DNA of 64,000 nucleotides from Cryobacterium breve (lineage in GTDB: Bacteria > Actinomycetota > Actinomycetes > Actinomycetales > Microbacteriaceae). Location: the NCBI RefSeq assembly GCF_004402375.1, contig NZ_SOGJ01000023.1:124001-188000 (forward strand), in the 5' to 3' direction. Made by a program: the position numbers and the translations under genes. Shown here piece after piece: positions 21,822 to 32,768 of the stretch (position 1 is the stretch's first letter; the number at the start of each line of letters is the position of its first letter). Under the pieces are notes generated by a model. The model made no database searches, was not told where the DNA came from, and worked only from the letters and a program-made list of their open reading frames with translations.

Positions 21822-23359
21822 GGGCGTCTCCAGTGTCGGCCGTCGCGGGACAGCAGTTCATCGGCCGAGGCCGGGCCCCAGGTGCCGGGCCGGTATTGCT
21901 CCGGCTGGCCCTGGTCTGCCCAGAATTCCTCGATCGGGTCGAGGATCTTCCAGGACAACTCGACCTCTTCGTGCCGGGGGAAGAGTGGCGGGTCACCCAG
22001 GAGTACGTCGAGGATCAACCTTTCGTACGCCTCCGGACTGGCCTCGGTGAAGGCATGGCCGTAGCCGAAGTCCATTGTCACGTCGCGTACCTGCATTCCG
22101 GCACCGGGGACCTTCGAACCGAAGCGGATGGTGACGCCCTCGTCGGGCTGCACCCTGATGACGAGTGCGTTCTCGCCCAGCGGTGCGGAATTCCCCTTCG
22201 CGAAGAGGTGCTGCGGCGCGCGCTTGAACACCACGGCGATCTCGGTCACTCGTCTCCCGAGGCGCTTGCCTGCGCGCAGATAGAACGGCACCCCGGACCA
22301 GCGCCGAGTCTCAATGGTCAATCGCAGTGCGGCATACGTCTCGGTGCGGGATTCGGGGTCCATCCCGTCCTCCTCGAGAAAGCCGAGAACCTTTTCGCCA
22401 CCCTGCCAGCCGCCCGTGTACTGCCCGCGCGCCGTGCCAAGGGCCAGGTCATCCGGGAGACGCACGGACGCGAGTACCTTCTCCTTCTCCGTTCGGAGGT
22501 CGGCCGCATCGAAGGAGATGGGCTCTTCCATGGCAGTCAGTGCCAGCAACTGCAGGAGGTGGTTCTGGATGACGTCCCTGGCCGCTCCGATGCCGTCGTA
22601 GTAGCCGGCTCGGCCACCGACACCGATATCCTCGGCCATCGTGATTTGCACATGATCGACGAAGTTGGCATTCCAGATCGGTTCGTACAGCTGGTTCGCG
22701 AAACGCAGCGCCAGAATGTTTTGCACCGTCTCCTTGCCCAGGTAATGGTCGATACGGAAGACGGAGTCCGGCGGGAAGACCGACTCGACCACAGCGTTCA
22801 GCTCGCGCGCTGTCTGGAGGTCACTGCCGAACGGCTTCTCGATCACGACCCGGCGCCACTGGCCGGCCTTCTGCTCGGCGAGGCCGGAACGGCGAAGCTG
22901 TTCCGTCACCTGAGGGAAAGCCTTGGGGGGGATCGACAGGTAGAACGCGTGGTTGCCCATCGTTCCGCGCTCCTGGTCGAGCTGGGCGATCGTGTCCTTG
23001 AGCAGTTGGAACGACGCGGCGTCGTCGAAGGACCCTGGGACGAAACGGATGCCCTCGGCGAGCTGGGCCCATACGTCCTCATTGAATTCTGTGCGCGCGT
23101 ACTCCTTGACAGAGTCGTGCACGACCTTCATGAAGTCTTCGTTGGTCCAGTCCCGGCGCGCGAAGCCAACGAGTGCGAACCCAGGCGGGAGCAGCCCGCG
23201 GTTGGCCAGGTCATAGACGGCCGGCATGAGCTTCTTCCGTGACAGGTCACCGGTGACTCCGAAGATCACGAGGCTGCTGGGACCGGCGATCCGATTCAGA
23301 CGGTAGTCGTTCGGCGAACGCAGAGGATTGAACTCCGGGGTGATTTCCACCGGGGACAT
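21818..23359 (-). CDS. zwf: Glucose-6-phosphate 1-dehydrogenase
   Basis: Oxidises glucose 6-phosphate to the lactone, making NADPH, at the entry of the pentose phosphate pathway. The nucleotide motif IFGVTGDLSRKKL and the active-site peptide RIDHYLGKE are intact. The start chosen (MSPVEITPEFNPL, 513 residues) has GAAGGAG four bases upstream; an ATG nine codons earlier (23386) has no such site and is only six bases from the pgi stop. The 3' end overlaps opcA by four bases. Confidence 0.95.
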   Translation of the reverse strand: MSPVEITPEFNPLRSPNDYRLNRIAGPSSLVIFGVTGDLSRKKLMPAVYDLANRGLLPPGFALVGFARRDWTNEDFMKVVHDSVKEYARTEFNEDVWAQLAEGIRFVPGSFDDAASFQLLKDTIAQLDQERGTMGNHAFYLSIPPKAFPQVTEQLRRSGLAEQKAGQWRRVVIEKPFGSDLQTARELNAVVESVFPPDSVFRIDHYLGKETVQNILALRFANQLYEPIWNANFVDHVQITMAEDIGVGGRAGYYDGIGAARDVIQNHLLQLLALTAMEEPISFDAADLRTEKEKVLASVRLPDDLALGTARGQYTGGWQGGEKVLGFLEEDGMDPESRTETYAALRLTIETRRWSGVPFYLRAGKRLGRRVTEIAVVFKRAPQHLFAKGNSAPLGENALVIRVQPDEGVTIRFGSKVPGAGMQVRDVTMDFGYGHAFTEASPEAYERLILDVLLGDPPLFPRHEEVELSWKILDPIEEFWADQGQPEQYRPGTWGPASADELLSRDGRHWRRP

Positions 23360-23392
23360 GCGGCTCCTTCGGGGTGGGACGGTCAAACAGGG

Positions 23393-25000
23393 TTAGCGCA
23401 GGGCGTCGAACAGGGTGGTGATGTTGCGTGCCGGATCGGTCAGCGTGAGCGTCAGCACGGGACGACCGTGGTCGGCCAGCACGCTGGCGTCACCGCTGGC
23501 CTGGGCCCGGATCAGCTCGCCGAATGTGAACGGACGATCAGGAATGTCGAGATCGACGTCCGAGGTGGTGAGTATTTGCAGGAACACGCCGGTGCCGGGG
23601 CCGCCCTTGTGTAGCTGGCCGGTGGAGTGGAGAAACCGAGGTCCCCAACCGAAGGTGACCGGGCGACTGGCAAGTGCGGCCAGCAGGTCTCGGACCTGGG
23701 CAAGCTGCGGCAGCGCCAGACGGTTTACGTAGGCCTGCACGGAGACGTAGCCGTCCGGTCCCAGTTCCTCGATCAGCGCGTCGACGGCGGATGCGAGGTC
23801 GCTGGCGGCTCCGATCACGTGGGCGGTGCCACGGATTTCAATGCCATCGGAGATGAACGCGGCGGGGGCAGGCTCGGGGCGTGCGTCGAGAAGTCCGCGG
23901 GTCGCTTTCTTAGCGGCCTCGACATCCGGCTGGTCGAACGGATTGATCCCGAGCAGACGGCCGGCGACGGCCGTCGCGTACTCCCAGACGAGGAACTGGG
24001 CGCCGAGGGTTCCGCTGATCCGGATCTCATCCCGTCCGTCGTTGTCGGAGAACACGTCGAGACCGGCGTCGGCAACCAGTCGTAGAACCTGCAGGTCAGG
24101 CAGGCTCAGCGTGAGCTCGGGGGCGTTCAGGTTGAGCACGACGGGGAGAATACCGACGCCCTGCTTACCGGTGGACTCGGCGACGAGCTGTTCGGCCCAG
24201 TCGGCGAAGCCGACGATGTGCGTGCCGTCTTCGATGATCGCGAGTTTATCGCGGCGGGGCGTGGTGGCGGCAATGGCAGCACCCAGGATCAACCCGGGGT
24301 TCTCGGGGCTGTCAATCGCCAGGGAGAGCGAAATGGCCTCGGCCTCGTCGAGCAGCTCTGCGATGTCGACCCCCGCGAGACCGGAGGGTACGAGCCCGAA
24401 GGCCGTCAACACCGAGAAACGTCCACCGACCGTCGGGTCCGCGTTGAAGACGCGGTAGCCCACGGAGCGAGCATCGGCGTCGAGGGGGGAACCCGGGTCG
24501 GTCACGATGATGATGCGTTCGATCGGATCGATACCGGCCTCGCGGAAGGCACGTTCGAAGATTCGGCGTTGACTGTCGGTCTCGGCCGTGGAGCCGGACT
24601 TTGATGACACCACGAGGGCCGTGGTTGCCAGGTTGTCCCCGAGAGCCGCGAGCACCTGGCCTGGGTCGGTCGAGTCGAGCACGGTCAGCGGCATACCTGA
24701 GGTGCGAGTGATGACCTCAGGAGCGAGCGACGAGCCGCCCATTCCGGCTAGAGCGATGCGGGTAACGCCGGCGGCACGCAGGGAATCGCGCAGGGCCAGG
24801 ATCTCGGGGACCAGCGGACGAGAGTCGGCCACGGACTCGGTCCAGCCGAGGCGCTTCGCGGCCTCGGCTTCCGCCTCGGGTCCCCAGAGGGCCGGGTCGA
24901 GGGCGGTGATGCCGGATGCGACCAGGTCGGCTACGAGAACCGGGACGGTGGCGCGAACGGCGTGGGCAGCAGCTCCGCTGACGGAGATGCGGAAACTCAC
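23393..25000 (-). CDS. pgi: Glucose-6-phosphate isomerase
   Basis: Interconverts glucose 6-phosphate and fructose 6-phosphate. The SIS sugar-phosphate pocket [13 protein letters not shown] is around residue 84, followed by [15 protein letters not shown]. At 535 residues and with this sequence character it belongs to the actinobacterial form often linked to transaldolase. It overlaps tal by four bases. Placing pgi inside the pentose phosphate operon puts the branch point between glycolysis and the pathway under one promoter. Confidence 0.93.
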   Translation of the reverse strand: MSFRISVSGAAAHAVRATVPVLVADLVASGITALDPALWGPEAEAEAAKRLGWTESVADSRPLVPEILALRDSLRAAGVTRIALAGMGGSSLAPEVITRTSGMPLTVLDSTDPGQVLAALGDNLATTALVVSSKSGSTAETDSQRRIFERAFREAGIDPIERIIIVTDPGSPLDADARSVGYRVFNADPTVGGRFSVLTAFGLVPSGLAGVDIAELLDEAEAISLSLAIDSPENPGLILGAAIAATTPRRDKLAIIEDGTHIVGFADWAEQLVAESTGKQGVGILPVVLNLNAPELTLSLPDLQVLRLVADAGLDVFSDNDGRDEIRISGTLGAQFLVWEYATAVAGRLLGINPFDQPDVEAAKKATRGLLDARPEPAPAAFISDGIEIRGTAHVIGAASDLASAVDALIEELGPDGYVSVQAYVNRLALPQLAQVRDLLAALASRPVTFGWGPRFLHSTGQLHKGGPGTGVFLQILTTSDVDLDIPDRPFTFGELIRAQASGDASVLADHGRPVLTLTLTDPARNITTLFDALR

Positions 25001-26133
25001 AGTGCGGGCCCTGTGGCGTTCATCGTGGCGGAGTCGAGCGCGGCGGTCACGGTGTCAAGCAGTTCATTCCACGAGATGATGAACTTGGCGACGCCTTCGG
25101 CCTCGAGAACCTGGGTCACGTCGTTGTACGAGACACCCTCGTCGGCCAAGGCGTCGAGTACGCGGTTGGCTTCGTCGTACGCTCCACTGATGGAGTTGGC
25201 GGGGATGACGCCGTGGTCGAGTGTGGCCTCCAGGGTCTTCTCGGGCATGGTGTTGACGACCTCGGGGGCGACCAGGTTGGTCACGTAGAGCGTGTCGGGC
25301 AGGCTGGGGTCCTTGACGCCGGTGGAGGCCCAGAGAGGGCGCTGCTTGTTCGCACCCGCCTGGATCAGGCCGAGAGCACGCTCCGTGGAGAACGCCTCCT
25401 CGTAGACCTGGTAAGCGAGTTGGGCGTTCGCGACGCCGGCCTTGCTCTTGAGCGCGAGCGCGGCATCCGTTCCGATGACCTCGAGGCGGCCGTTGATCTC
25501 AGTGTCGACCCGGGACACGAAGAATGACGCGACGGAGTGGATCGTGCTGAGGTCGATTCCCGCTGCCTTGGCCTTCTCCAGGCCGGACAGGTACGCGTTG
25601 ATGACCTGACGGTGACGTTCCAGGCTGAAGATCAGGGTGACGTTGACGCTGATACCCAGGGCGATCGTCGCGGTGATCGCGTCGAGGCCTTCGATGGTGG
25701 CGGGGATCTTGATCATGGCGTTGGGCCGGTTGACCTTGGCCCAGAGCTGCTGGGCCTGGATAACCGTGCCGGAGGCGTCATGTGCCAGGCCCGGTTCGAC
25801 CTCGATCGAGACGCGCCCGTCGATGCCGTTGGTGCGATCGTAGACGGGGCGGAAGATATCGCTGGCCGCGGTCACATCGTCGGTGGTGATCTCGAACACG
25901 GCATCGTGCACGCTCGTGCCGGCTGCGGCGAGGGCTGCCACCTGGTCGGCATACGCCTCACCCTTGCTGAGGGCGCCGGCGAAGATGGTCGGGTTGGTGG
26001 TGACGCCGACGACGTTTTTCGTGGCGATCAAATTCGCCAGTCCGCCGGAAGCGATGCGCTCACGGGACAGGTCGTCCAGCCAGATGCTGACGCCGGCCAG
26101 TGACAACTCGGCGAGGGGAGTGTTCTCAGTCAT
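24997..26133 (-). CDS. tal: Transaldolase
   Basis: Moves a three-carbon dihydroxyacetone unit between sugar phosphates. The Schiff-base lysine is in [11 protein letters not shown], the phosphate-binding region includes [10 protein letters not shown], and [10 protein letters not shown] is near residue 275. The start ([11 protein letters not shown], 378 residues) has AAGGAG eight to nine bases upstream; the open frame extends another 100 codons but without conservation. It follows tkt by 59 bases and overlaps pgi by four. Confidence 0.96.
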   Translation of the reverse strand: MTENTPLAELSLAGVSIWLDDLSRERIASGGLANLIATKNVVGVTTNPTIFAGALSKGEAYADQVAALAAAGTSVHDAVFEITTDDVTAASDIFRPVYDRTNGIDGRVSIEVEPGLAHDASGTVIQAQQLWAKVNRPNAMIKIPATIEGLDAITATIALGISVNVTLIFSLERHRQVINAYLSGLEKAKAAGIDLSTIHSVASFFVSRVDTEINGRLEVIGTDAALALKSKAGVANAQLAYQVYEEAFSTERALGLIQAGANKQRPLWASTGVKDPSLPDTLYVTNLVAPEVVNTMPEKTLEATLDHGVIPANSISGAYDEANRVLDALADEGVSYNDVTQVLEAEGVAKFIISWNELLDTVTAALDSATMNATGPAL

Positions 26134-26192
26134 ATTTTGTATCTCCTTGTAGTACAGGTAGTCAGGTGTGTTGGCTGTCGCGGCGCGGCGGG

Positions 26193-28286
26193 TCAGTGCG
26201 CTGCCAGGGATTCCTTGGCGGCGGCCACGACGGCATCCGTCGTGATGCCGAATTCGCGGAACAGGGTCTTGTAGTCGGCCGACGCACCGAAGTGCTCGAT
26301 CGAGACGCTGCGTCCGCGGTCGCCGACGTACCTGTCCCAGGTCAACGCGATTCCCGCTTCGACCGATACCCGCGCGGTGATTGCGGCAGGCAGAACGGCT
26401 TCGCGGTACTCTGCGCTCTGCTCGCGGAACCATTCAAGGCTGGGCGCGGACACGACGCGGGCGCTGATGCCCTCGGCCTGGAGCTGCTCGCGGGCCGCCA
26501 GGGCCAGCTGCACCTCGGAGCCGGTGCCAATCAGGATCACGTCGGGGGTTCCGCCGTGAGCTTCGGCGAGTACGTAGGCACCCTTGGCCACATTCTTGGC
26601 GGACGCGAAGACGTCACCGCTGGCGTCGCCCTCACCGCGCTCGAACACGGGAATGTTCTGCCGGGTCAGCACGATACCGGCCGGGCCCTGGCGGCGCTCG
26701 AGGATGGTCTTCCACGCCCAGGCCACCTCGTTGGCGTCGCCAGGGCGCACCACGTCGAGTCCGGGAATGGCGCGCAGGGTCGCGAGCTGCTCGATCGGCT
26801 GGTGGGTGGGGCCGTCCTCGCCGAGAGCCACGGAGTCGTGGGTCCAGACGAAGATTGTCGGCGCCTTCATGAGCGCTGCGAGACGGATGGCGGGACGCAT
26901 GTAGTCGCTGAAGATCAGGAACGTGCCGCCGAACGGGCGGGTATTCCCGTGCAGCACGATGCCGTTGAGGATGGCAGCCATGGCGTGTTCGCGGATCCCG
27001 AAGTGCAGGACCCGGCCGTATGCGTTCCCGGTCCACGCGCCGGTCGAGTGCTCGGCCGGGATGAACGAGGCGGCATCGCCGATGGTCGTGTTGTTCGACT
27101 CGGCAAGGTCGGCGGAGCCACCCCACAGCTCGGGGATGACGGTGCCGAGGGCCGTGAGAACCTTGCCGGACGCGGCGCGGGTCGACACCTCGGTGCCGGC
27201 GGGGAAGACAGGCAAGGCGTCGTCGACGCCGCCGGGCAGTTCGCCGGAGAGAACCCGGTCGAGTAGGATCTTGCGCTCGGGGTTGGCGGTCGCCCAGGCG
27301 TCGAACGTGGCGGTCCATGCGGCATGGGCGATGGCGCCGCGGTCCACGGCCTGACGGGTGTGCGCGATGACCTCGGCGCTGACCTCGAAGGACTGCGCGG
27401 GGTCGAAGCCGAGGACCGTCTTGACGCCGGCCAGCTCCTCGGCGCCGAGCGCCGACCCGTGGATCTTGCCCGTGTTCTGCTTTTTCGGGCTGGGCCAGCC
27501 GATGATGGTCTTCAGGATGATCATCGACGGCTTGTCAGTGACGGCCTTGGCTGCCTCGATCGCGTCGTTGAGTGCGGCGACATCTTCGACGTACTCGCCG
27601 GTCTTCTTCCAGTCGACCGTCTGCACATGCCAGTCGTAGGCCGCATAGCGGGCCGCGACATCCTCGGTGAAGGCGATGTTGGTGTCGTCCTCGATGGAGA
27701 TCTGGTTGCTGTCGTAGATCGCGATCAGGTTGCCGAGCTGCTGGTGGCCGGCGAGCGAGGAAGCCTCACTCGTAATGCCTTCCTGCAGGTCGCCGTCGCC
27801 GGCGATCACGTAGACGAAGTGATCGAACGGGCTCTGGCCGACGGGGGCTTCCGGGTCGAACAATCCCCGCTCGAAGCGGGAGGCGTAGGCGAAGCCGACC
27901 GCGGAGGCCAGCCCCTGGCCCAGGGGACCGGTCGTGATCTCGACACCGTCGGTGTGACCGTACTCGGGGTGCCCGGGGGTCTTGGAACCCCAGGTGCGCA
28001 GCGCCTTGAGGTCGTCGATCTCGAGACCGTAGCCGCCCAGGTAGAGCTGCACGTACTGCGTGAGCGAGCTGTGACCGACCGAGAGAATGAATCTGTCCCG
28101 CCCGATCCACTCGTTGTCGGACGGGTCCCGGCGCATGACCTTCTGGAACAGAAGGTACGCAGCGGGAGCAAGGCTCATGGCGGTACCCGGATGCCCGTTC
28201 CCGACCTTCTCCACGGCGTCGGCCGCGAGGAGGCGTGCCGTGTTGACCGCCTTGCTATCAATCGAATCCCACTGCAGTGCTGCCAC
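26193..28286 (-). CDS. tkt: Transketolase
   Basis: Moves two-carbon units between sugar phosphates using thiamine diphosphate. Visible are [19 protein letters not shown], the cofactor motif [12 protein letters not shown] and the catalytic [12 protein letters not shown]. The GTG start ([14 protein letters not shown], 697 residues) lies after AAGGGT; the ATG 17 codons earlier would add an unconserved leader. A TATACT box on this strand at 28443-28448 may be the operon promoter, giving a leader of about 150 bases. It is the first gene of the six-gene sugar-phosphate operon. Confidence 0.96.
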   Translation of the reverse strand: MAALQWDSIDSKAVNTARLLAADAVEKVGNGHPGTAMSLAPAAYLLFQKVMRRDPSDNEWIGRDRFILSVGHSSLTQYVQLYLGGYGLEIDDLKALRTWGSKTPGHPEYGHTDGVEITTGPLGQGLASAVGFAYASRFERGLFDPEAPVGQSPFDHFVYVIAGDGDLQEGITSEASSLAGHQQLGNLIAIYDSNQISIEDDTNIAFTEDVAARYAAYDWHVQTVDWKKTGEYVEDVAALNDAIEAAKAVTDKPSMIILKTIIGWPSPKKQNTGKIHGSALGAEELAGVKTVLGFDPAQSFEVSAEVIAHTRQAVDRGAIAHAAWTATFDAWATANPERKILLDRVLSGELPGGVDDALPVFPAGTEVSTRAASGKVLTALGTVIPELWGGSADLAESNNTTIGDAASFIPAEHSTGAWTGNAYGRVLHFGIREHAMAAILNGIVLHGNTRPFGGTFLIFSDYMRPAIRLAALMKAPTIFVWTHDSVALGEDGPTHQPIEQLATLRAIPGLDVVRPGDANEVAWAWKTILERRQGPAGIVLTRQNIPVFERGEGDASGDVFASAKNVAKGAYVLAEAHGGTPDVILIGTGSEVQLALAAREQLQAEGISARVVSAPSLEWFREQSAEYREAVLPAAITARVSVEAGIALTWDRYVGDRGRSVSIEHFGASADYKTLFREFGITTDAVVAAAKESLAAH

Positions 28287-28474
28287 TTGGTATTGACCCT
28301 TCTGAGGACAAGGGAGAAGGTTGCTGAGAACCCGCACCCGCTATTGTGCGCGCCCGAGGACATCAGCGTCATCACAATGTCGCAGCAGATGCCCGGTTCC
28401 GGTGGATCATGCATGCGTGCACCGTGATTGGCGAGCATCCCCAGTATAGGCAACGCCGGTTGGCACGCCGTGTT

Positions 28475-28891
28475 GTGTCCGTCCATGACGCATCTTCACC
28501 TGCCCGTCCAAGGCCCAGATTCCGCTCGTGCGCCACCAGGGATCGTTCATTGGTCACGGGAGAACTGACCGACCGTCAGACCCCCGCGTTCTCATGGGTG
28601 GTGGGGCTGGCATCCATCGTCTGGCTCTGGGCCTTAACCAACGCGACCGTCGCCTGTTCACTTCTGCTGGTGCCCATCGCCGGTATGGGGCTCGTATACC
28701 TCTTCGTGGCCTTCGTCACGGGCGCCTGGTTCGTCTCTGAGTCGCACCGGCTGTTCAGCCTCGCGATTCGCCATGCGGAGGTGTCACCGATGCGTGTGTT
28801 CCACGGATCGATCGTGTATCTCACACTGTTGTTCGTAGCCGTGGGAATCGACCCGCTGCTTCCGTTCCAGGCTCCGCGCCGACGGATGTGA
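28475..28891 (+). pseudogene. ctaB: Internally deleted remnant of heme O synthase (ctaB)
   Basis: The last ~90 codons match the C terminus of actinobacterial protoheme IX farnesyltransferase: ATVACSLLLVPIAGMGLVY, then PMRVFHGSIVYLTLLFVAVG followed by DPLLPF. A full enzyme has about 300 residues and nine membrane segments; here at most 138 codons are open, from a GTG at 28475, with about three hydrophobic segments and none of the aspartate-rich substrate motifs. The upstream part could be the original N terminus joined by a deletion of about 500-600 bases, or unrelated sequence. Position and strand (divergent from tkt, facing ctaA) are those normal for ctaB. The remnant may still be translated, but it cannot be a working enzyme. 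Confidence 0.72.
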
Positions 28892-28908
28892 ACGGTCGCC
28901 GAAGTCCG

Positions 28909-29850
28909 CTACCGGTGCCCCACCAAATCGGGCGTCGACGCCGCGGGGGAGACACGACCGGCGACCGGTGTGCTGAGGTTCAGCACGAGCACGGTCATGA
29001 CGGCCACGACCACGCAGGACAGAACCATGTGGATGCCGACCAGCCCGGCCGGCAGCCCCGTGTTGGACTGGATCAGGCCGACGCCGACCTGCATCGCCTC
29101 CACCAGCAGAAGAAGCATGGCCCAACCCTGCGTCGGCAGGCTGCGCGAGAAGGCCACGACCAGAAGCACCAGGGTGAGAGCCACGGTGATGTAGGCAGGC
29201 CAGCTATGCACGTGCTGCACAACCTCGGGGTCCAGCCCGGTGCGCGGTGCGTCCGCGTCCCCGGCGTGCGGGCCAGAGCCGGTGGTGAGGATGCCGACCA
29301 GGATTGTGACGAGGATGACGGCGCTCGTGGCGTAGGCAACGGCCCGGTACCAGCGTGGCACCGCGAGGGTGCGCTCTACCCGGCCGGTGTAGACCCGATG
29401 CACGAAGACCGTGCAGAGCGCGACCAGGATCACGGAGATCACGAAGTGGAACCCGACAACGTAGGGGTTCAGCTGGACGAGGACGCTGATCCCGCCGATG
29501 ACGGCCTGGGCGGGAATGCCCAGCCCCGCCAACAAGGCAATCCAGAACAGGTCCGGTCGTTCCTTGCGCAGGCGCACCACGGCCAGGAATGCCGCGATGG
29601 CCACGAGGCCGAGAGCCACGCCAAGCAGGCGGTTGCCGAATTCGATGAAACCGTGGATACCCATCTCCGGCGTGTTGACCAGTGAATCGGCCGTGCACTT
29701 GGGCCAGGTGGGGCAGCCGAGCCCCGAACTGGTGAGACGCACCAGGCCACCCGTTCCGACCAGAAGAATCTGGGCGGCCAGGTATACCCACGCGATCACA
29801 CGCACGCGCCGATCAATCCTGGTCGGCAACCACTCCGAAATACGCTTCAC
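28909..29850 (-). CDS. ctaA: Heme A synthase (COX15/CtaA)
   Basis: Oxidises heme O to heme A for cytochrome aa3 oxidase, in the membrane. About eight hydrophobic segments are visible. The Cys pair CPTWPKC follows the first segment, and heme-ligand type histidines occur in EMGIHGFIEFGNR, VVGFHFVISV, VQHVHSWPAY and VGIHMVLSC. It is 313 residues long. The GTG start has AGGAAG upstream. Its substrate, heme O, requires CtaB, yet the adjacent ctaB is broken, so a second ctaB must exist elsewhere or heme A is not made. Confidence 0.95.
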   Translation of the reverse strand: MKRISEWLPTRIDRRVRVIAWVYLAAQILLVGTGGLVRLTSSGLGCPTWPKCTADSLVNTPEMGIHGFIEFGNRLLGVALGLVAIAAFLAVVRLRKERPDLFWIALLAGLGIPAQAVIGGISVLVQLNPYVVGFHFVISVILVALCTVFVHRVYTGRVERTLAVPRWYRAVAYATSAVILVTILVGILTTGSGPHAGDADAPRTGLDPEVVQHVHSWPAYITVALTLVLLVVAFSRSLPTQGWAMLLLLVEAMQVGVGLIQSNTGLPAGLVGIHMVLSCVVVAVMTVLVLNLSTPVAGRVSPAASTPDLVGHR

Positions 29851-30056
29851 CGGTTCTGCTTCCTCTTCGATGGGTCACATGTGAAAACGCCGGATCGCAC
29901 CACCGATCGCGTCGCTAGCCTGTAGAATTAGGTGTTTCATGGCAGCAGCACAACGGTTGACATAACCGTGGCGCACGATCACGCCGTCCATAACATCTTA
30001 GGTACGCAACGTAGCCGCCCACACAACCCGTTCTTTGACTGTGACTCCGCTGGAGG

Positions 30057-30083
30057 CCGGTCTGAGAATGACCGGACTAATAT
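30057..30083. promoter_or_regulatory. suf promoter: CCGGTC-N7-GACCGG inverted repeat and TAATAT -10 box
   Basis: A perfect 6-bp inverted repeat (30057-30075) ends two bases before TAATAT (30078-30083), the best -10 candidate before sufB; transcription would start near 30090, leaving a short leader with a ribosome binding site. A repeat in the -35/-10 spacer is where a repressor such as SufR or an Rrf2-type iron-sulfur sensor would act. Another -10 candidate, TAGAAT, is at 29923-29928. Confidence 0.45.
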
Positions 30084-30115
30084 CCGGGTTGTCGTGAGTG
30101 GGAGAAGAGGTAAAT

Positions 30116-31534
30116 ATGTCTGACGTCCTGCTTGACCGCCCCGAACTAGCGGGGCTCGGTGTCTACGAGTTCGGCTGGTCCGATTCCGACGCCGCCGGCG
30201 CATCCGCCCGTCGTGGAATCTCGCCGGAGGTGGTCACCGACATCTCCAACCTCAAGAGCGAGCCCGAGTGGATGCTGCAGCGTCGGCTCAAGGCTCTCGA
30301 ACTCTTTGAGCGCAAGCCCATGCCGACCTGGGGCGCCGACCTGTCGGGCATTGACTTCGACAACATCAAGTACTTCGTGCGATCCACGGAGAAGCAAGCC
30401 CAGACCTGGGAAGACCTGCCCGACGACATCAAGAGCACCTACGAGAAGTTGGGCATCCCGGAGGCCGAGCGGCAGCGTCTCGTCTCCGGCGTCGCCGCCC
30501 AGTACGAGTCCGAGGTGGTCTACCACCAGATCAACGAGGAACTCGCCGCCCAGGGCGTCATCTTCATGGACACCGACACCGCTCTGAAGGAACACCCGGA
30601 GTTCTTCGAGGAGTACTTCGGCAGCGTCATCCCGTCCGGAGACAACAAGTTCGCCGCGCTGAACACCTCGGTGTGGTCGGGCGGTTCCTTCGTCTACGTG
30701 CCGCCGGGCGTGCACGTTGAGATTCCCCTGCAGGCCTACTTCCGCATCAACACGGAGAACATGGGGCAGTTCGAGCGCACCCTGATCATCGCGGATGAGG
30801 GCAGCTACGTTCACTACATCGAGGGCTGCACGGCGCCGATCTACTCGTCCGACTCGTTGCACTCTGCCGTGGTCGAGATCATCGTGAAGAAGAACGCCCG
30901 CGTTCGCTACACGACCATCCAGAACTGGTCGAACAACGTCTACAACTTGGTTACCAAGCGGGCCACGGCCGCCGAGGGCGCGACGATGGAGTGGATCGAT
31001 GGCAACATCGGGTCCAAGGTCACCATGAAGTACCCGTCGATCTACCTGATGGGCGAGCACGCCAAGGGCGAGACGCTGTCGGTGGCCTTCGCGGGTCCCG
31101 GCCAGCATCAGGATGCCGGCGCGAAGATGATCCACATGGCGCCTTACACGCAGTCGTCGATCGTGTCCAAGTCCATTGCCCGGGGCGGCGGCCGTTCCGG
31201 CTACCGCGGCGAGGTGCGGGTGGATGCCACGGCGCACCACTCCGCGAACACCGTGCGCTGCGACGCACTGCTGGTCGACACCCAGTCCCGATCCGACACG
31301 TACCCATCGATCGACATCCGGGTGGACGATGTGCAACTCGGCCACGAGGCCACGGTCTCGCGAGTCAGCGAAGAGCAGCTCTTCTACCTGATGAGCCGAG
31401 GAATGCCTGAAGACGAGGCGATGGCTATGATCGTGCGCGGTTTCATCGAACCAATCGCTCGGGAACTCCCGATGGAGTACGCCCTCGAACTCAACAAGCT
31501 CATTGAAATGGGCATGGAAGGATCCGTCGGCTAA
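30116..31534 (+). CDS. sufB: Fe-S cluster assembly protein SufB
   Basis: Scaffold subunit of the SufBCD complex on which iron-sulfur clusters are built. The family core is present: [20 protein letters not shown] near residue 200 and [14 protein letters not shown] near residue 237. The start ([13 protein letters not shown], 472 residues) has GAGAAGAGG five bases upstream; the in-frame start six codons earlier is less likely. It is the first gene of sufB-sufD-Rieske-sufC-DUF59, and the sufD ATG follows its stop directly. The sufR repressor gene often found before sufB in actinobacteria is absent. Confidence 0.96.
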   Translation: MSDVLLDRPELAGLGVYEFGWSDSDAAGASARRGISPEVVTDISNLKSEPEWMLQRRLKALELFERKPMPTWGADLSGIDFDNIKYFVRSTEKQAQTWEDLPDDIKSTYEKLGIPEAERQRLVSGVAAQYESEVVYHQINEELAAQGVIFMDTDTALKEHPEFFEEYFGSVIPSGDNKFAALNTSVWSGGSFVYVPPGVHVEIPLQAYFRINTENMGQFERTLIIADEGSYVHYIEGCTAPIYSSDSLHSAVVEIIVKKNARVRYTTIQNWSNNVYNLVTKRATAAEGATMEWIDGNIGSKVTMKYPSIYLMGEHAKGETLSVAFAGPGQHQDAGAKMIHMAPYTQSSIVSKSIARGGGRSGYRGEVRVDATAHHSANTVRCDALLVDTQSRSDTYPSIDIRVDDVQLGHEATVSRVSEEQLFYLMSRGMPEDEAMAMIVRGFIEPIARELPMEYALELNKLIEMGMEGSVG

Positions 31535-32767
31535 ATGTCCGCCGCCTCTGCACAACTCAATTCATCCCCAACCACCACGGACGCAGCCACCGAAGCGCTG
31601 CCTACCGCCGAGCAGCACGGCATCAAGGAGCACTCGGACGGCCGATTCGGCTACGTGCCGGTGCAGACCCGTTCCGACCGATTCAAGAGCGTGAACGTGA
31701 CCGACTTCGCTGCCGTCACGGGTCGCGAAGCGGTCTGGAAGCTTTCCCCGGTGAAGAAGTTCGCAGACCTGACCGCGGGCGTCCTCGACGGATCCGTCTA
31801 CCCGATCCACGCCTCCGACGTCGCCGGTGTGAGCGTCGACTGGGTCGATCGCGCCGATCCGCGGATTGGTTCCGCCGGTGCTCCAGAAGAGCGCGCGTCG
31901 GCGAACGCGTGGTCGAGTTTCGAGAAAGCACTCGCGATCACCATCAGCGGCGAGGAGGCCAAGGAGGTCACGGTGACCCGTGCCGGCCTGGGCTCCGGTG
32001 CCCGCGGTGCACACACCATAATCGAGGCCAGGCCGTTCAGCCGAGCGATCCTGATCCTGGAGAACACGGGGGAGGCTCGCCTGACCGAGAATGTTGAGAT
32101 CATTCTCGGTGAGGCCGCGAACCTGACGGTCGTGAGTCTGCAGGAATGGGGCGACACGGCCGTGCACCTGACGAACCATTTCGCGACCATCGGCCGCGAC
32201 GCGCGCCTCAAGCATGTCGTCGTGACCCTGGGCGGAAGCATCGTGCGGGTCAATCCGTCGGTGCAGTTGGCCGGGATCGGCTCGGACACCGAGCTATTCG
32301 GCCTCTACTTTGCCGACGCGGATCAGCACCTCGAGCAGCAGGTGTTCGTCAACCACATCGCGCCGAACACTCGCAGCCGAGTCACCTACAAGGGCGCCCT
32401 GCAGGGCAAGGGTGCCCGCACCGTCTGGATCGGCGATGTACTGATCGGTCGCGAAGCGGCCGGAACCGACAGCTACGAGCAGAATCGCAACCTCGTGCTC
32501 ACCGAGGGCACCCGCGCCGATTCGATCCCGAACCTGGAAATCGAGACCGGCGATATCACGGGTGCCGGGCACGCGAGCGCGACCGGCCGCTTCGACGACG
32601 AGCAGCTGTTCTACCTGCAATCCCGCGGCATCACTGAAGACGAGGCCCGCCGCTTGGTCGTGCGCGGCTTCCTCAGTGAGATCGTGCAGCAGATCGGATC
32701 CCCCCTGCTCGAAGAGCGCCTCCAGGCGGCCGTCGAAGCGGAACTGACCGCAACAAAGGACAACTAA
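31535..32767 (+). CDS. sufD: Fe-S cluster assembly protein SufD
   Basis: Partner of SufB in the SufBCD complex, needed for iron acquisition in characterised systems. The conserved C-terminal part is seen: HHxxPNTRSR-like HIAPNTRSRVTYKGAL, then GRFDDEQLFYLQSRGITEDEA and RRLVVRGFLSEI. It is 410 residues long. The ATG starts right after the sufB stop with no gap. The N-terminal 130 residues are more variable, as usual. Confidence 0.95.
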   Translation: MSAASAQLNSSPTTTDAATEALPTAEQHGIKEHSDGRFGYVPVQTRSDRFKSVNVTDFAAVTGREAVWKLSPVKKFADLTAGVLDGSVYPIHASDVAGVSVDWVDRADPRIGSAGAPEERASANAWSSFEKALAITISGEEAKEVTVTRAGLGSGARGAHTIIEARPFSRAILILENTGEARLTENVEIILGEAANLTVVSLQEWGDTAVHLTNHFATIGRDARLKHVVVTLGGSIVRVNPSVQLAGIGSDTELFGLYFADADQHLEQQVFVNHIAPNTRSRVTYKGALQGKGARTVWIGDVLIGREAAGTDSYEQNRNLVLTEGTRADSIPNLEIETGDITGAGHASATGRFDDEQLFYLQSRGITEDEARRLVVRGFLSEIVQQIGSPLLEERLQAAVEAELTATKDN

Positions 32768-32768
32768 C

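Noticed and set aside
28346..28474. Upstream 43 codons of the ctaB-remnant frame as coding
   Set aside because: Rich in R, H and Q with no similarity to CtaB; this stretch more likely holds the tkt promoter on the other strand.
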